DNA of 13,171 bases from an uncultured Bacilli bacterium (lineage in GTDB: Bacteria; Bacillota_I; Bacilli_A; RF39; UBA660): positions 1-13,171 of the forward strand of contig CANQCH010000018.1 of the NCBI GenBank assembly GCA_947589165.1, read 5' to 3'. Each line of letters opens with the position of its first letter. Positions within the stretch are counted from its first letter, which is position 1. The notes beneath the pieces are model-generated. The model did no database searches, was not told the origin of the DNA, and saw only the letters and a program-made list of their open reading frames with translations. Shown here one piece after another: positions 6,101-11,796 of the stretch. Made by a program: the position numbers and the translations under genes.

Positions 6101-7988
6101 ATTCTTGTAATTTATAAATTCCTGACATAACTAAAAGAATATCATAATAACTATGTTCTTCCTTTAAACATGTTTGGTCAAAATTTTCTCCAAAAACTCG
6201 TTTTAAGACTAAATATTCTTCTGAATAAGAACTTAAACGGGATAATAAAATGGTTAAAGTAGCCATATTACATTTTAAAATTTGGGTTAAAGTTTTGTCT
6301 GCTATACTTTGGTAGCCAAAATTAATTAATTGTTTATCTAAATCACGATATGATAATTTATGACTAATAATATCATGTAAACATTCACTAGCAATCCGAT
6401 CATCATAAATTCGCCAAAATAAAACAGCACAGTTTTCCGAGATTACTTTTTTAGCAACCGCCTCACGAATATCGGAACCCAATTCTAAAATTTTAAACAT
6501 ATCCGTTAAATTTTGACTTTGAACTTCATACCGTCGTTTCAATTCTCCTAAAGTTAAATCATGGGTTTGGGAAAGACGATAATACTTTTGGGCTTGTTCA
6601 ATATAATTAAGATTTTTGCTTTCACTAGCATCATCTAAGAAAATCCGTAAGCCACGGGAACGAGTGGGTTGTCTTAATTTTCTTAAAGTTTTGCTTTCAA
6701 TTTGCCGAACTCTTTCCCGCGTAACGCCTAAAATTTGCCCAACTTGTTCTAAAGTTCTGGGTACATCATCAGCTAAGCCAAAGCGTAAAGTTATTACTTG
6801 TTGTTCGCGAGGCGTTAATGTATCTAAAGCTTTATTTAATTCTTCTTTTAAAGCGTGACCATAAATAGTACTTTCCATTTTTTCAAAAGATTCACTTTCA
6901 ATAAAATCTTCTAAAGATGTATCTTCTTCCTCACCTATCGGCGTACTTAAAGAAACGGGATCACTAATAATTTTTAATAAATCTTCAATTTTTTCGACTG
7001 ACATACCTAAAGCATCCGCGATTTCTGTCGCTTTAGGATCACGACCATATAATTCTGCAAAATCGTGTATAAATCTGGTTAATTTATTAAGATCTTCATA
7101 ATGATGAACCGGGATTCGAATTGTCCGGGCTTGATCCATGATAGCTCGTGTAATTGCTTGCCGAATCCACCAAGTCGCATACGTCGAAAATTTATAACCC
7201 TTGTTGATATCAAATTTTTCAATAGCTTTTAATAAACCAATATTACCTTCTTGAATTAAATCCAAAAGAAGTAAACCATGGCCAATATATCTTTTGGCTT
7301 TATTGACAACTAGGCGAAGGTTAGCATCGGCAATTTTTTTCGTAATTTTTTCGATTTGAGTATTATTTTGGGCCTTGCGCGCTGCTTCTAAAGCTTGGAA
7401 AGCGGCAATTTCCTCATCCACAGTAAATAAAGGTATTTTTCCGATTTCTTTTAAGTAGGCTCGAACGGAATCACTAGCAAAAGCAGCATCATCTTTTTGA
7501 TTATACTTATTATTTAAAGATTCTTCGGTCATAAAATCTTCTTGATAAAGATCCTTCAATGTACAATAAGTAATTAAAATTTCTTTAATTTCCTCATTTT
7601 TCGTTATTTTATCAATATCTTGATCGCGAACTATTTCTTTATTTTTAAAGGTTGCTTCCAATAAATTAGCTAATTCAGGTACTTGATTAATTAAAATATT
7701 CAAAGTATCGATATCCCAATTAACCTTATATTTAGTTAAAGTTTTTAGGACATTTTCAAAAATAGCCACCAAAGTTTTTTGCTCGTTGACTAATTTCTTT
7801 ACATAGTCAGTTAACCATGAAATTTGTTTAGTTTCCCAACTTTTCTTAATATCATTTAAAATAGCGTTAACAATGCGATTCGAATCCGTAAAAGTTTGGA
7901 TTTTCGTTACATAATAATCTTCATCAGCACAATATATTTTAAAATTATTTAATAATTGGGCAACTAATGCTTTTTCGGCTGTTTCCAT
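3108..7988 (-). CDS. Giant primary-type sigma-70 factor with ~1170-residue repeat extension
   Basis: 1626 residues, against roughly 350-600 for usual primary sigma factors. Residues 1-155: N-terminal domain shared with the 535-aa paralogue (DYYVTK, WETKQISWLTDYV), unlike normal region 1.1. Region 1.2 is 173-205 (DSVRAYLKEIGKIPLF). Region 2 is 219-290, very conserved (ANLRLVVNKAKRYIGHG, LLDLIQEGNIGLLKAIEKFD, KGYKFSTYATWWIRQAIT, DQARTIRIPVH), so it can bind core polymerase and melt -10 elements. Region 3 is about 293-372. Region 4 is 383-450 (TPREQQVITLRFGLADD, then HTH TLEQVGQILGVTRERVRQIE). A normal primary factor would end near residue 455. Here the frame continues without a break through at least 12 degenerate units (G of each FG core at residues 600, 676, 790, 887, 957, 1038, 1111, 1196, 1277, 1350, 1426 as S, and 1501), two K/T/P-rich linkers (about 723-755 and 826-852) and a helical end. 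The start ATG has AGGGGG 6 bases upstream. It may be the cell's RpoD or a group 2 factor; the extension's function is unknown. Confidence 0.88.
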   Translation of the reverse strand: METAEKALVAQLLNNFKIYCADEDYYVTKIQTFTDSNRIVNAILNDIKKSWETKQISWLTDYVKKLVNEQKTLVAIFENVLKTLTKYKVNWDIDTLNILINQVPELANLLEATFKNKEIVRDQDIDKITKNEEIKEILITYCTLKDLYQEDFMTEESLNNKYNQKDDAAFASDSVRAYLKEIGKIPLFTVDEEIAAFQALEAARKAQNNTQIEKITKKIADANLRLVVNKAKRYIGHGLLLLDLIQEGNIGLLKAIEKFDINKGYKFSTYATWWIRQAITRAIMDQARTIRIPVHHYEDLNKLTRFIHDFAELYGRDPKATEIADALGMSVEKIEDLLKIISDPVSLSTPIGEEEDTSLEDFIESESFEKMESTIYGHALKEELNKALDTLTPREQQVITLRFGLADDVPRTLEQVGQILGVTRERVRQIESKTLRKLRQPTRSRGLRIFLDDASESKNLNYIEQAQKYYRLSQTHDLTLGELKRRYEVQSQNLTDMFKILELGSDIREAVAKKVISENCAVLFWRIYDDRIASECLHDIISHKLSYRDLDKQLINFGYQSIADKTLTQILKCNMATLTILLSRLSSYSEEYLVLKRVFGENFDQTCLKEEHSYYDILLVMSGIYKLQELYFQFKYNEKCDFMINLNCTRQEMSLILDKKIVLPEELYQVYLKVYGPYLIKPRDLTELDDNEKRIYQEGFLIVSKILAEFHKLNPHQVLNLTMPGNKTKKIENSTSKSGEVRVIQKAQDPKLRTEPYLRDLLKIETQAEVMTFMAKQPISTQKYFQKIFGSTYEKRQTFNYIDSWGKVNYAKNLGILQTQLGIKVTAYKPKTKSPTETPTKKANLGAMKAEKKNYLDNILGTDLAKITRLMAIQDPYTTQIMQKAFGSSYDEALDLTKLNAEEIYAYNNTITRFKKIIGLFEKTLYELINCPVTKIMPLLATLDEPKRQEIITNLFGLSGIEVIDLSKLKTTEVGLLMSTIAQLTTNYHKYMLNGEGYRQPVKLKDALNCNFHECNLFIEQILKKNNDANLIFQKIFGVNFLKIGNFTALNKDELKCYDEYISIGQKIIKQYREENKPDFWRQIKKTRAEVLANIANLRADLRMALITMYGVNLNQKLSNDVSIEVEKLAAEAIKILNGEIIDKPLEKKIPQEVDKTKKKYLKDIVACSVEDWEVIKKRIPQNDSNYAVVLVQLFGPNLDQELNTTIFSQFNSYDLAAYHRGLKIIEKLLANYQKEKTIARPSLAMILNCSQEQVSYYMNFFAPNSNEAILMQKLFGCHYDQPRNAQEFVTLGRWDLKIYQRVLDILADGIRFECNYLYDLINCDYLTLKLLLEYEQNSKWYHTMQSLFGPNFDQKMDYIYYRKMHNNELKYYEAALLDLKRDYIDYRNTPYLNYLIGCSIQELPELLKAIHLDAEQLRLFQNIFSITLDKKFNRQNFYKMTNADKACFDKIINDLKMLYQTQKSAAHSLAELVGCPEAVVRALVKSLDLNQRKTLEAIFGPNLDQKRTSNKDIEPLVLCLKNSYSHIAESLYCQPLVIELVNILPIDLKTIMQAYLELVWQNGEKNVNMAELAQKLNLDEKTLFQKINKVLTWIQDILVEWKNDLATFPNEKDYQQRILAKLDAY
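3471..6293 (-). repeat. Array of at least 12 degenerate FG-DQ protein repeats in the giant sigma factor
   Basis: The units are 70-85 residues each where no linker intervenes (114 and 97 where one does). Each holds a helix-turn-helix-like piece (for example LILNCSQEQVSYYM in variants LINCDYLTLKLLL, LIGCSIQELPELL, LVGCPEAVVRALV), a short helix with Q, the core LFGPNFDQ (variants VFGENFDQ, LFGPNLDQ, LFGCHYDQ, IFGPNLDQ, IFGVNFLK, MYGVNLNQ, AFGSSYDE), about 15 residues, then a helix such as NELKYYEAALLDLKRDY. Similarity is at protein level only; no tandem DNA identity is evident, so the array is old. Coordinates cover residues about 566-1506. Confidence 0.75.
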
Positions 7989-8007
7989 GCTTTTCCCCCT
8001 GCGTATT

Positions 8008-8035
8008 ATAATAACATAAAAAATTTTTTTTGCAA
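8008..8035 (-). promoter_or_regulatory. Promoter of the giant sigma gene
   Basis: Minus strand: TTGCAA (8035-8030), 16-base spacer ending TTTATGT, TATTAT (8013-8008) with an extended -10 TG. A second -10, TATAAT (8010-8005), overlaps but would need a 19-base spacer. The 16-base version matches the paralogue's promoter. Confidence 0.6.
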
Positions 8036-8052
8036 TCTTTATTTTATGAAGA

Positions 8053-8069
8053 TTTGGCGTTTTACCAAA
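8053..8069. promoter_or_regulatory. Inverted repeat in the divergent intergenic region
   Basis: TTTGG (8053-8057) and CCAAA (8065-8069) are separated by 7 bases, midway between the two divergent promoters. It could be an operator for either gene; evidence is the symmetry alone. Confidence 0.25.
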
Positions 8070-8077
8070 AATAGGAA

Positions 8078-8106
8078 TTGCACAAATACCACCCTTGTTT
8101 TATAAT
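8078..8106 (+). promoter_or_regulatory. Sigma-A-type promoter of the polymerase/yolD operon
   Basis: TTGCAC (8078-8083), 17-base spacer, TATAAT (8101-8106). Near-consensus and correctly placed; transcription should start near 8113. Confidence 0.8.
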
Positions 8107-8112
8107 AAAATT

Positions 8113-8124
8113 AAACATTTGTTT
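8113..8124. promoter_or_regulatory. Candidate LexA/DinR-like operator
   Basis: AAACATTTGTTT has perfect AAAC/GTTT half-sites four bases apart. It has the geometry of the Gram-positive SOS box (GAAC-4-GTTC) with one symmetric change per half-site. It sits at the expected transcription start, between the -10 and the ribosome site, where a repressor would block. A LexA role is inference, from the palindrome and the lesion-bypass genes downstream. Confidence 0.4.
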
Positions 8125-8135
8125 GGAGGAAAATT

Positions 8136-9404
8136 ATGGAAAAAACAGACTTATATCCCGAACGTAATATTCTTTGTATTGATTTAAAAAGTTTTTTCGC
8201 TTCTTGCGAATGTGTTGAACGCGGATTAGATCCTTTTAAAGTTCCTTTAGTTGTCGCTAATCCCAATCAAGGTAATGGCGCCATTACCCTTGCTATTACC
8301 CCATTTTTAAAACAAAAAGGGATTAAATCTCGTAGTCGTCTTTACGAAATTCCTTCTTACATTAAATATACCATTGTCCCACCCCGCATGAAGTTATATC
8401 TTGCCAAAAGCAAAGAAGTCGTAAATATTTATTTAGATTTCGTCGCAGAGGAAGATTTACATATTTATTCCGTAGATGAATGCTTTCTCGATGTTACTAA
8501 TTATTTAAAAATGTATAAAAAAAGTGCTTATGAATTAGCTCAAGATATTTTAAAAACTATTTATCAAAAAACCGGTTTAACAGCTACCTGTGGCGTTGGT
8601 CCCAATATGCTTTTAGCCAAAGTCGCCATGGACACCGAAGCTAAAAAAACGAAAAATGGTATTGCCCAATGGACTTACGCGGATATTCCTCAAAAACTAT
8701 GGCCCATTAAACCCTTATCACAAATGTGGGGCATTGGTAAACGCATGGAAAAAAATTTAAACACCCTAAATATTTATAGCATTTTTGATTTAGCACATTA
8801 TGACCGTGATCTTTTAAAAGATAAATTTGGAGTAATGGGCACGGAATTGTGGAATCATGCGAATGGAATTGATTTAAGTCGCATTCGAGACTATAAAAAT
8901 TTAACTAAAGACAAATCCTATAGCCATTCCCAAGTTTTATTTAAAGATTATAATGACCAAAATATAAAATTAATTATGCAAGAAATGATTGATTTATTAA
9001 CTGCTCGCTTAAGAAGTAATCAAAAACAAGCAACCATTATTGGCTTAGGCATTGGCTATTCGAAAGATGTCCAAGGCGGCTTTTATCACTCTACCAAGTT
9101 AGAAAATCCGACGGATTCGGCGAAAGAAATTATGCGTTATTGTGAAATCATATTTGATCGTTATTATGAATTTTTACCAATTCGGAAAGTAACAATTGCC
9201 TGTGGAGGATTGCAAAAGAAAAACGGAGTTCAATTAAATTTATTTACTAATTTACAAGAAATTCAAAAAGAAGAAAGCGTTAATTTAGCAATCGACGAAA
9301 TAAAAAATAAGTTTGGCAAAAATAGTATTATTAAAGCCTCTAATCTCTTACCTGATTCAACCGCGAGAGAAAGAAACGAAAAAATCGGAGGCCATCACGA
9401 ATGA
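8136..9404 (+). CDS. Y-family translesion DNA polymerase, UvrX/YqjW type
   Basis: 422 residues, normal length for Gram-positive UmuC/UvrX-like polymerases. Catalytic acids are present: D16 in CIDLKSFFASCE, and D114-E115 in the YSVDECFLD palm motif. F20-F21 supply the steric gate against ribonucleotides. A thumb helix-hairpin-helix follows (about 196-220, MWGIGKRMEKNLNTL), then the little-finger region, and a QLNLF pentapeptide at 366-370 that fits the beta-clamp binding consensus. It would insert nucleotides opposite damaged bases with low fidelity, recruited by the sliding clamp. GGAGG lies 6 bases before the ATG. The stop TGA overlaps the yolD start (ATGA), so the two are translationally coupled. 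That yolD linkage and the IDLKSFFAS form favour the UvrX/YqjW branch over DinB (Pol IV). The gene is divergent from the giant sigma gene. Confidence 0.92.
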   Translation: MEKTDLYPERNILCIDLKSFFASCECVERGLDPFKVPLVVANPNQGNGAITLAITPFLKQKGIKSRSRLYEIPSYIKYTIVPPRMKLYLAKSKEVVNIYLDFVAEEDLHIYSVDECFLDVTNYLKMYKKSAYELAQDILKTIYQKTGLTATCGVGPNMLLAKVAMDTEAKKTKNGIAQWTYADIPQKLWPIKPLSQMWGIGKRMEKNLNTLNIYSIFDLAHYDRDLLKDKFGVMGTELWNHANGIDLSRIRDYKNLTKDKSYSHSQVLFKDYNDQNIKLIMQEMIDLLTARLRSNQKQATIIGLGIGYSKDVQGGFYHSTKLENPTDSAKEIMRYCEIIFDRYYEFLPIRKVTIACGGLQKKNGVQLNLFTNLQEIQKEESVNLAIDEIKNKFGKNSIIKASNLLPDSTARERNEKIGGHHE

Positions 9405-9718
9405 AATTCGATCGTGGGATTATTAAATGGCAACCTTTTGAATCTTTAGAACCAATTACTAAGATAATCCAAAGTCTTCAAAAAGAAAAAAGTAAAATTA
9501 AAAAGCCCATTTTATCTGAAGAAGAAATTGCTACTTTAGAGGCCAAAATAATTGAAGCTTACTATAGTCAAGAAAAAATTAAAATATCATTTTATCAAAA
9601 TGGTTTTATTCGTCAGATAAAGGGACAAGTAAAAAAAATAGATCAAATTTATAAATTGATCTATCTTAATAATTTAAAACTTTTATTTAATCAAATTATC
9701 CAAATTGAAGAATGTTAA
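9401..9718 (+). CDS. YolD-like protein, partner of the Y-family polymerase
   Basis: 105 residues. The N-terminal DRGIIKWQPFESL matches the YolD signature (DRGMIKWxPFASL), and the rest follows the family pattern (KPxLSEEE, a KISFYQNGF strand, then IKGQVKKIDQIYKLIYL). YolD genes commonly sit directly after UvrX/YqjW-type polymerases and are thought to act with them in the SOS response; the biochemical role is not settled. The ATG overlaps the polymerase stop by 4 bases, with GGAGG 9 bases upstream inside the polymerase gene. The stop (9716-9718) overlaps the stop of the convergent gene, so there is no room for a separate terminator. Confidence 0.85.
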   Translation: MKFDRGIIKWQPFESLEPITKIIQSLQKEKSKIKKPILSEEEIATLEAKIIEAYYSQEKIKISFYQNGFIRQIKGQVKKIDQIYKLIYLNNLKLLFNQIIQIEEC

Positions 9719-10206
9719 GGTTGTTCGGTTTGTTGAGTAGTTGGCGTCGTATTGTCCCGATATTTAAAACCATAGTAAAAGCCCAAACAAGTTCTTACTA
9801 ATAAGTAAACTACTAACGTAGTCAAAATTAAGGTCACAACAATTGGTAAAATTCGGCCTTTAGGTCGTGCTTCATCCACGATTTCAAAAGGCACATTGTC
9901 AGCAAGAACTGGTGTTTCTTCCTTCTTTTCCGCTTGATTTTCTTCTTTAACTTCTGGCGCTGCAACTGGAGCTTCCTCTACTGTTTTTGCTTCCGTTTCC
10001 ACCACAGTTTCCGCTTCAACATTAGTTTCAGTTGTCTTTTCACTTTCAACTTTTTGTTCACCTTCAACTGTTGGTTTTTCTTCTTCAACCGGTAAAGCTA
10101 CTTCTGGAGTTTCTTCTTTTGGTACCACTGGTGTTGCCGTTACTTCCGAATCACGCATTAAAATTGAATCCTCTTCATCTTTTAGAAGTGGTTCTTTATT
10201 ATCCAT
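9715..10206 (-). CDS. Acidic single-pass membrane protein of unknown function
   Basis: 163 residues from the ATG at 10204-10206 (MDNKEPLL). Residues about 1-105 are low-complexity and rich in E, V, T, P and K, strongly acidic and probably disordered. A short conserved-looking piece follows (NVPFEIVDEARPKGR), then one hydrophobic segment (about 118-142, ILPIVVTLILTTLVVYLLV plus CLGFYYGF) and a short T/Q-rich tail. RPKGR before the segment suggests the acidic part is cytoplasmic by the positive-inside rule, but positive charges lie on both sides. There is no signal peptidase site, LPXTG or catalytic motif. It resembles acidic membrane proteins near envelope genes in related bacteria, but I do not recognise the family. 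It follows the deacetylase gene with a terminator-like hairpin between, and has its own promoter. Confidence 0.7.
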   Translation of the reverse strand: MDNKEPLLKDEEDSILMRDSEVTATPVVPKEETPEVALPVEEEKPTVEGEQKVESEKTTETNVEAETVVETEAKTVEEAPVAAPEVKEENQAEKKEETPVLADNVPFEIVDEARPKGRILPIVVTLILTTLVVYLLVRTCLGFYYGFKYRDNTTPTTQQTEQP

Positions 10207-10214
10207 TTTCATCA

Positions 10215-10220
10215 CCCTTT
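10215..10220 (-). promoter_or_regulatory. Ribosome binding site deciding the start of the acidic membrane protein
   Basis: AAAGGG on the minus strand. The spacing is 8 bases to the ATG at 10206. The upstream GTG (10215) overlaps the site and the ATG at 10212 is only 2 bases away, so 10206 is preferred. Confidence 0.6.
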
Positions 10221-10232
10221 ATTATTAATATA

Positions 10233-10245
10233 ATCATAACATAAA
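10233..10245 (-). promoter_or_regulatory. Extended -10 promoter of the acidic membrane protein
   Basis: Minus strand TTTATGTTATGAT: -10 TATGAT (10238-10233) with TG one base upstream. It carries the same TTTATGTTAnnAT string as both sigma promoters. The -35 region is only a T run within the terminator hairpin. Confidence 0.4.
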
Positions 10246-10271
10246 AAAAGACGATAAAAAAGTCTTTTTTT
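10243..10271 (-). terminator. Intrinsic terminator after the polysaccharide deacetylase gene
   Basis: AAAAAAAGAC (10243-10252) pairs perfectly with GTCTTTTTTT (10262-10271) across a 9-base loop. The A and T runs make it usable in both directions. It touches the deacetylase stop codon (10271-10273). Confidence 0.65.
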
Positions 10272-11671
10272 TAATTAGCAATTTTAAAATGTTTGACTGG
10301 GGCATTATCATCTAAAGCTTTAAAGGTATAACCATTATTTTTCAAATAAGCAATTATATCTGGTAAAGCTTGCATCGTATTTTTCTTAATATCGTGCATT
10401 AAAATGATATAAGAGCCATTCCCGCGCACATATTTTTTAATATTCGAAATAATATAACTAACGGTATTATTTTTATGGGTATCACCACAATCCACATGCC
10501 AGTCAAAATAAATATAGCCTTTATCCGTCATGACTTGGGCCAATTTCGTCATAATGCCCGTTTGATGTTTACGGCTCACGGTATTGGAACTACCCCCAGG
10601 AAACCGGAAATATTTAGGATGCTCTCCTGTTTGTTCAAATACAATCTTATCCATTTTATTAAAGTCATTTAAATAACTATCGACACTATCATAAATTGAC
10701 CAACTATGACTATAAGTATGAATAGCAACAGTATGACCATCTTCATATTCCTTTTTAATCATACTTTGATATTTAGGAAATTGATTGGTCACAAAAAAGC
10801 TAGCTTTAACATTATTTTCTTTTAAAATACTTAAAATCTTTTCCGTATATTGACCAGGACCATCATCAAAGGTTAAATAAACTATGCCGCCTCCCGTAGC
10901 TTGTTTTTCCACTACTTTCACGGTCCGCGTCACTACCGCTTTATTCGCTTCTTTATCACTAACTTCATAAGTAATTTTATAACTACCAGTTTTACTACCA
11001 TCAACTGTACCACTTACCTTTACTTGTTTGGTAAGATCGCCTTCACATTCATCGGTCGCTGTATAACCTGGTTCTTTAAAGGTTTCCCCAACATAAATTG
11101 TATAAGTATTACCACCTGTTAATTTAATAGTTGGCGCCTTAGTATCTTGATAGACAATTTCTCGTTCTGCCGTTACTTTATTCCCGGCGGCATCCGTCAC
11201 CGTATAAATTATTTTTTGATCTTTATTTTCCCACTTTACTTTATCGGTAATATCACCATCAACGTTATCCGTCGCCGTATAACCTTCTTCTTTATATTCT
11301 CCTTTTGGACACACCGTTACTTTTTTTTCACCCTTTAATTCGAGCACTGGTTTTTCTAAATCTTTAACCACAATCGTCCGGGTTACTTCTTTTTCATATA
11401 AACCTTTTTTCAAAACATAAGTAATCGTATAAGTGCCTAACTTTGCAGTATCAACTTGTCCTTTTTTAGTCACATTTTTATCAATTTTTCGACCCAAATA
11501 AGTAGCTTCAAAACCCGCATCTTGATATTCACTATTTAAATTAATAGTAAGTTTCTTTTCCCCTTTTAAACTAAGCATAGGTGAAGCTAAAAAATAGGTA
11601 AAAATCCCATTTAAAATCGCTACTACAATGCAAACTACGAGAATAATAATTTTTTTCGTCTTACTACTCAT
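10271..11671 (-). CDS. Membrane-anchored polysaccharide deacetylase with three Ig-like (DUF5011) repeats
   Basis: 466 residues. An N-terminal membrane anchor (residues about 8-28, no clear cleavage site) is followed by three bacterial Ig-like units (about 31-104, 107-175, 178-254), the second and third carrying the GYTATD-DGD-T-V signature of DUF5011. The NodB carbohydrate esterase 4 domain is about 262-455. Its motifs are complete: TFDDGP (267-272; D269/D270 base and metal), HTYSH (H318 and H322, zinc), RFPGG (356-360), DW (390-391) and LMHD (H426, catalytic). It should remove acetyl groups from an extracellular glycan, most likely peptidoglycan N-acetylglucosamine or N-acetylmuramic acid, with the Ig units as a spacer across the wall. 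Peptidoglycan deacetylases give lysozyme resistance; the substrate cannot be told from sequence alone. AGGCGG precedes the ATG by 4 bases. It has its own promoter and terminator. Confidence 0.92.
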   Translation of the reverse strand: MSSKTKKIIILVVCIVVAILNGIFTYFLASPMLSLKGEKKLTINLNSEYQDAGFEATYLGRKIDKNVTKKGQVDTAKLGTYTITYVLKKGLYEKEVTRTIVVKDLEKPVLELKGEKKVTVCPKGEYKEEGYTATDNVDGDITDKVKWENKDQKIIYTVTDAAGNKVTAEREIVYQDTKAPTIKLTGGNTYTIYVGETFKEPGYTATDECEGDLTKQVKVSGTVDGSKTGSYKITYEVSDKEANKAVVTRTVKVVEKQATGGGIVYLTFDDGPGQYTEKILSILKENNVKASFFVTNQFPKYQSMIKKEYEDGHTVAIHTYSHSWSIYDSVDSYLNDFNKMDKIVFEQTGEHPKYFRFPGGSSNTVSRKHQTGIMTKLAQVMTDKGYIYFDWHVDCGDTHKNNTVSYIISNIKKYVRGNGSYIILMHDIKKNTMQALPDIIAYLKNNGYTFKALDDNAPVKHFKIAN

Positions 11672-11694
11672 ATTACCGCCTACTTATCAATTCC

Positions 11695-11723
11695 ATTATA
11701 CTTTTCAACTTGTAAATTGTCTA
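11695..11723 (-). promoter_or_regulatory. Promoter of the polysaccharide deacetylase gene
   Basis: Minus strand: TAGACA (11723-11718), 17-base spacer, TATAAT (11700-11695). The -10 is perfect and the -35 has one mismatch to TTGACA. Confidence 0.75.
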
Positions 11724-11796
11724 GTAAGATATTTATTTTTTTAGAAATAAATTTGGGTTTTCTGTATTAACTTATAGTAAATGGTAAATGCACAAT

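Noticed and set aside
4459..6858. Plus-strand open frames at 4459-4644, 5029-5271 and 6616-6858
   Set aside because: They lie antisense inside the giant sigma gene, lack ribosome sites and look like no protein family.
9402..9404. Possible Mycoplasma-type code (TGA as Trp)
   Set aside because: TGA ends the polymerase gene in a normal ATGA overlap with yolD, reading through would hit TAG within about 15 codons, and Trp is encoded by TGG.
10032..11338. Plus-strand open frames at 10032-10244, 10475-10672, 10901-11122 and 11147-11338
   Set aside because: They are antisense to the acidic membrane protein and deacetylase genes; their hydrophobic or aromatic composition is what complementing those repeat codons gives.
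11731..11752. Hairpin ATTTATTT/AAATAAAT as terminator of the surface-protein gene
   Set aside because: The 8-bp stem is only A/T and no T tract follows on the minus strand; likely by chance in such AT-rich DNA.
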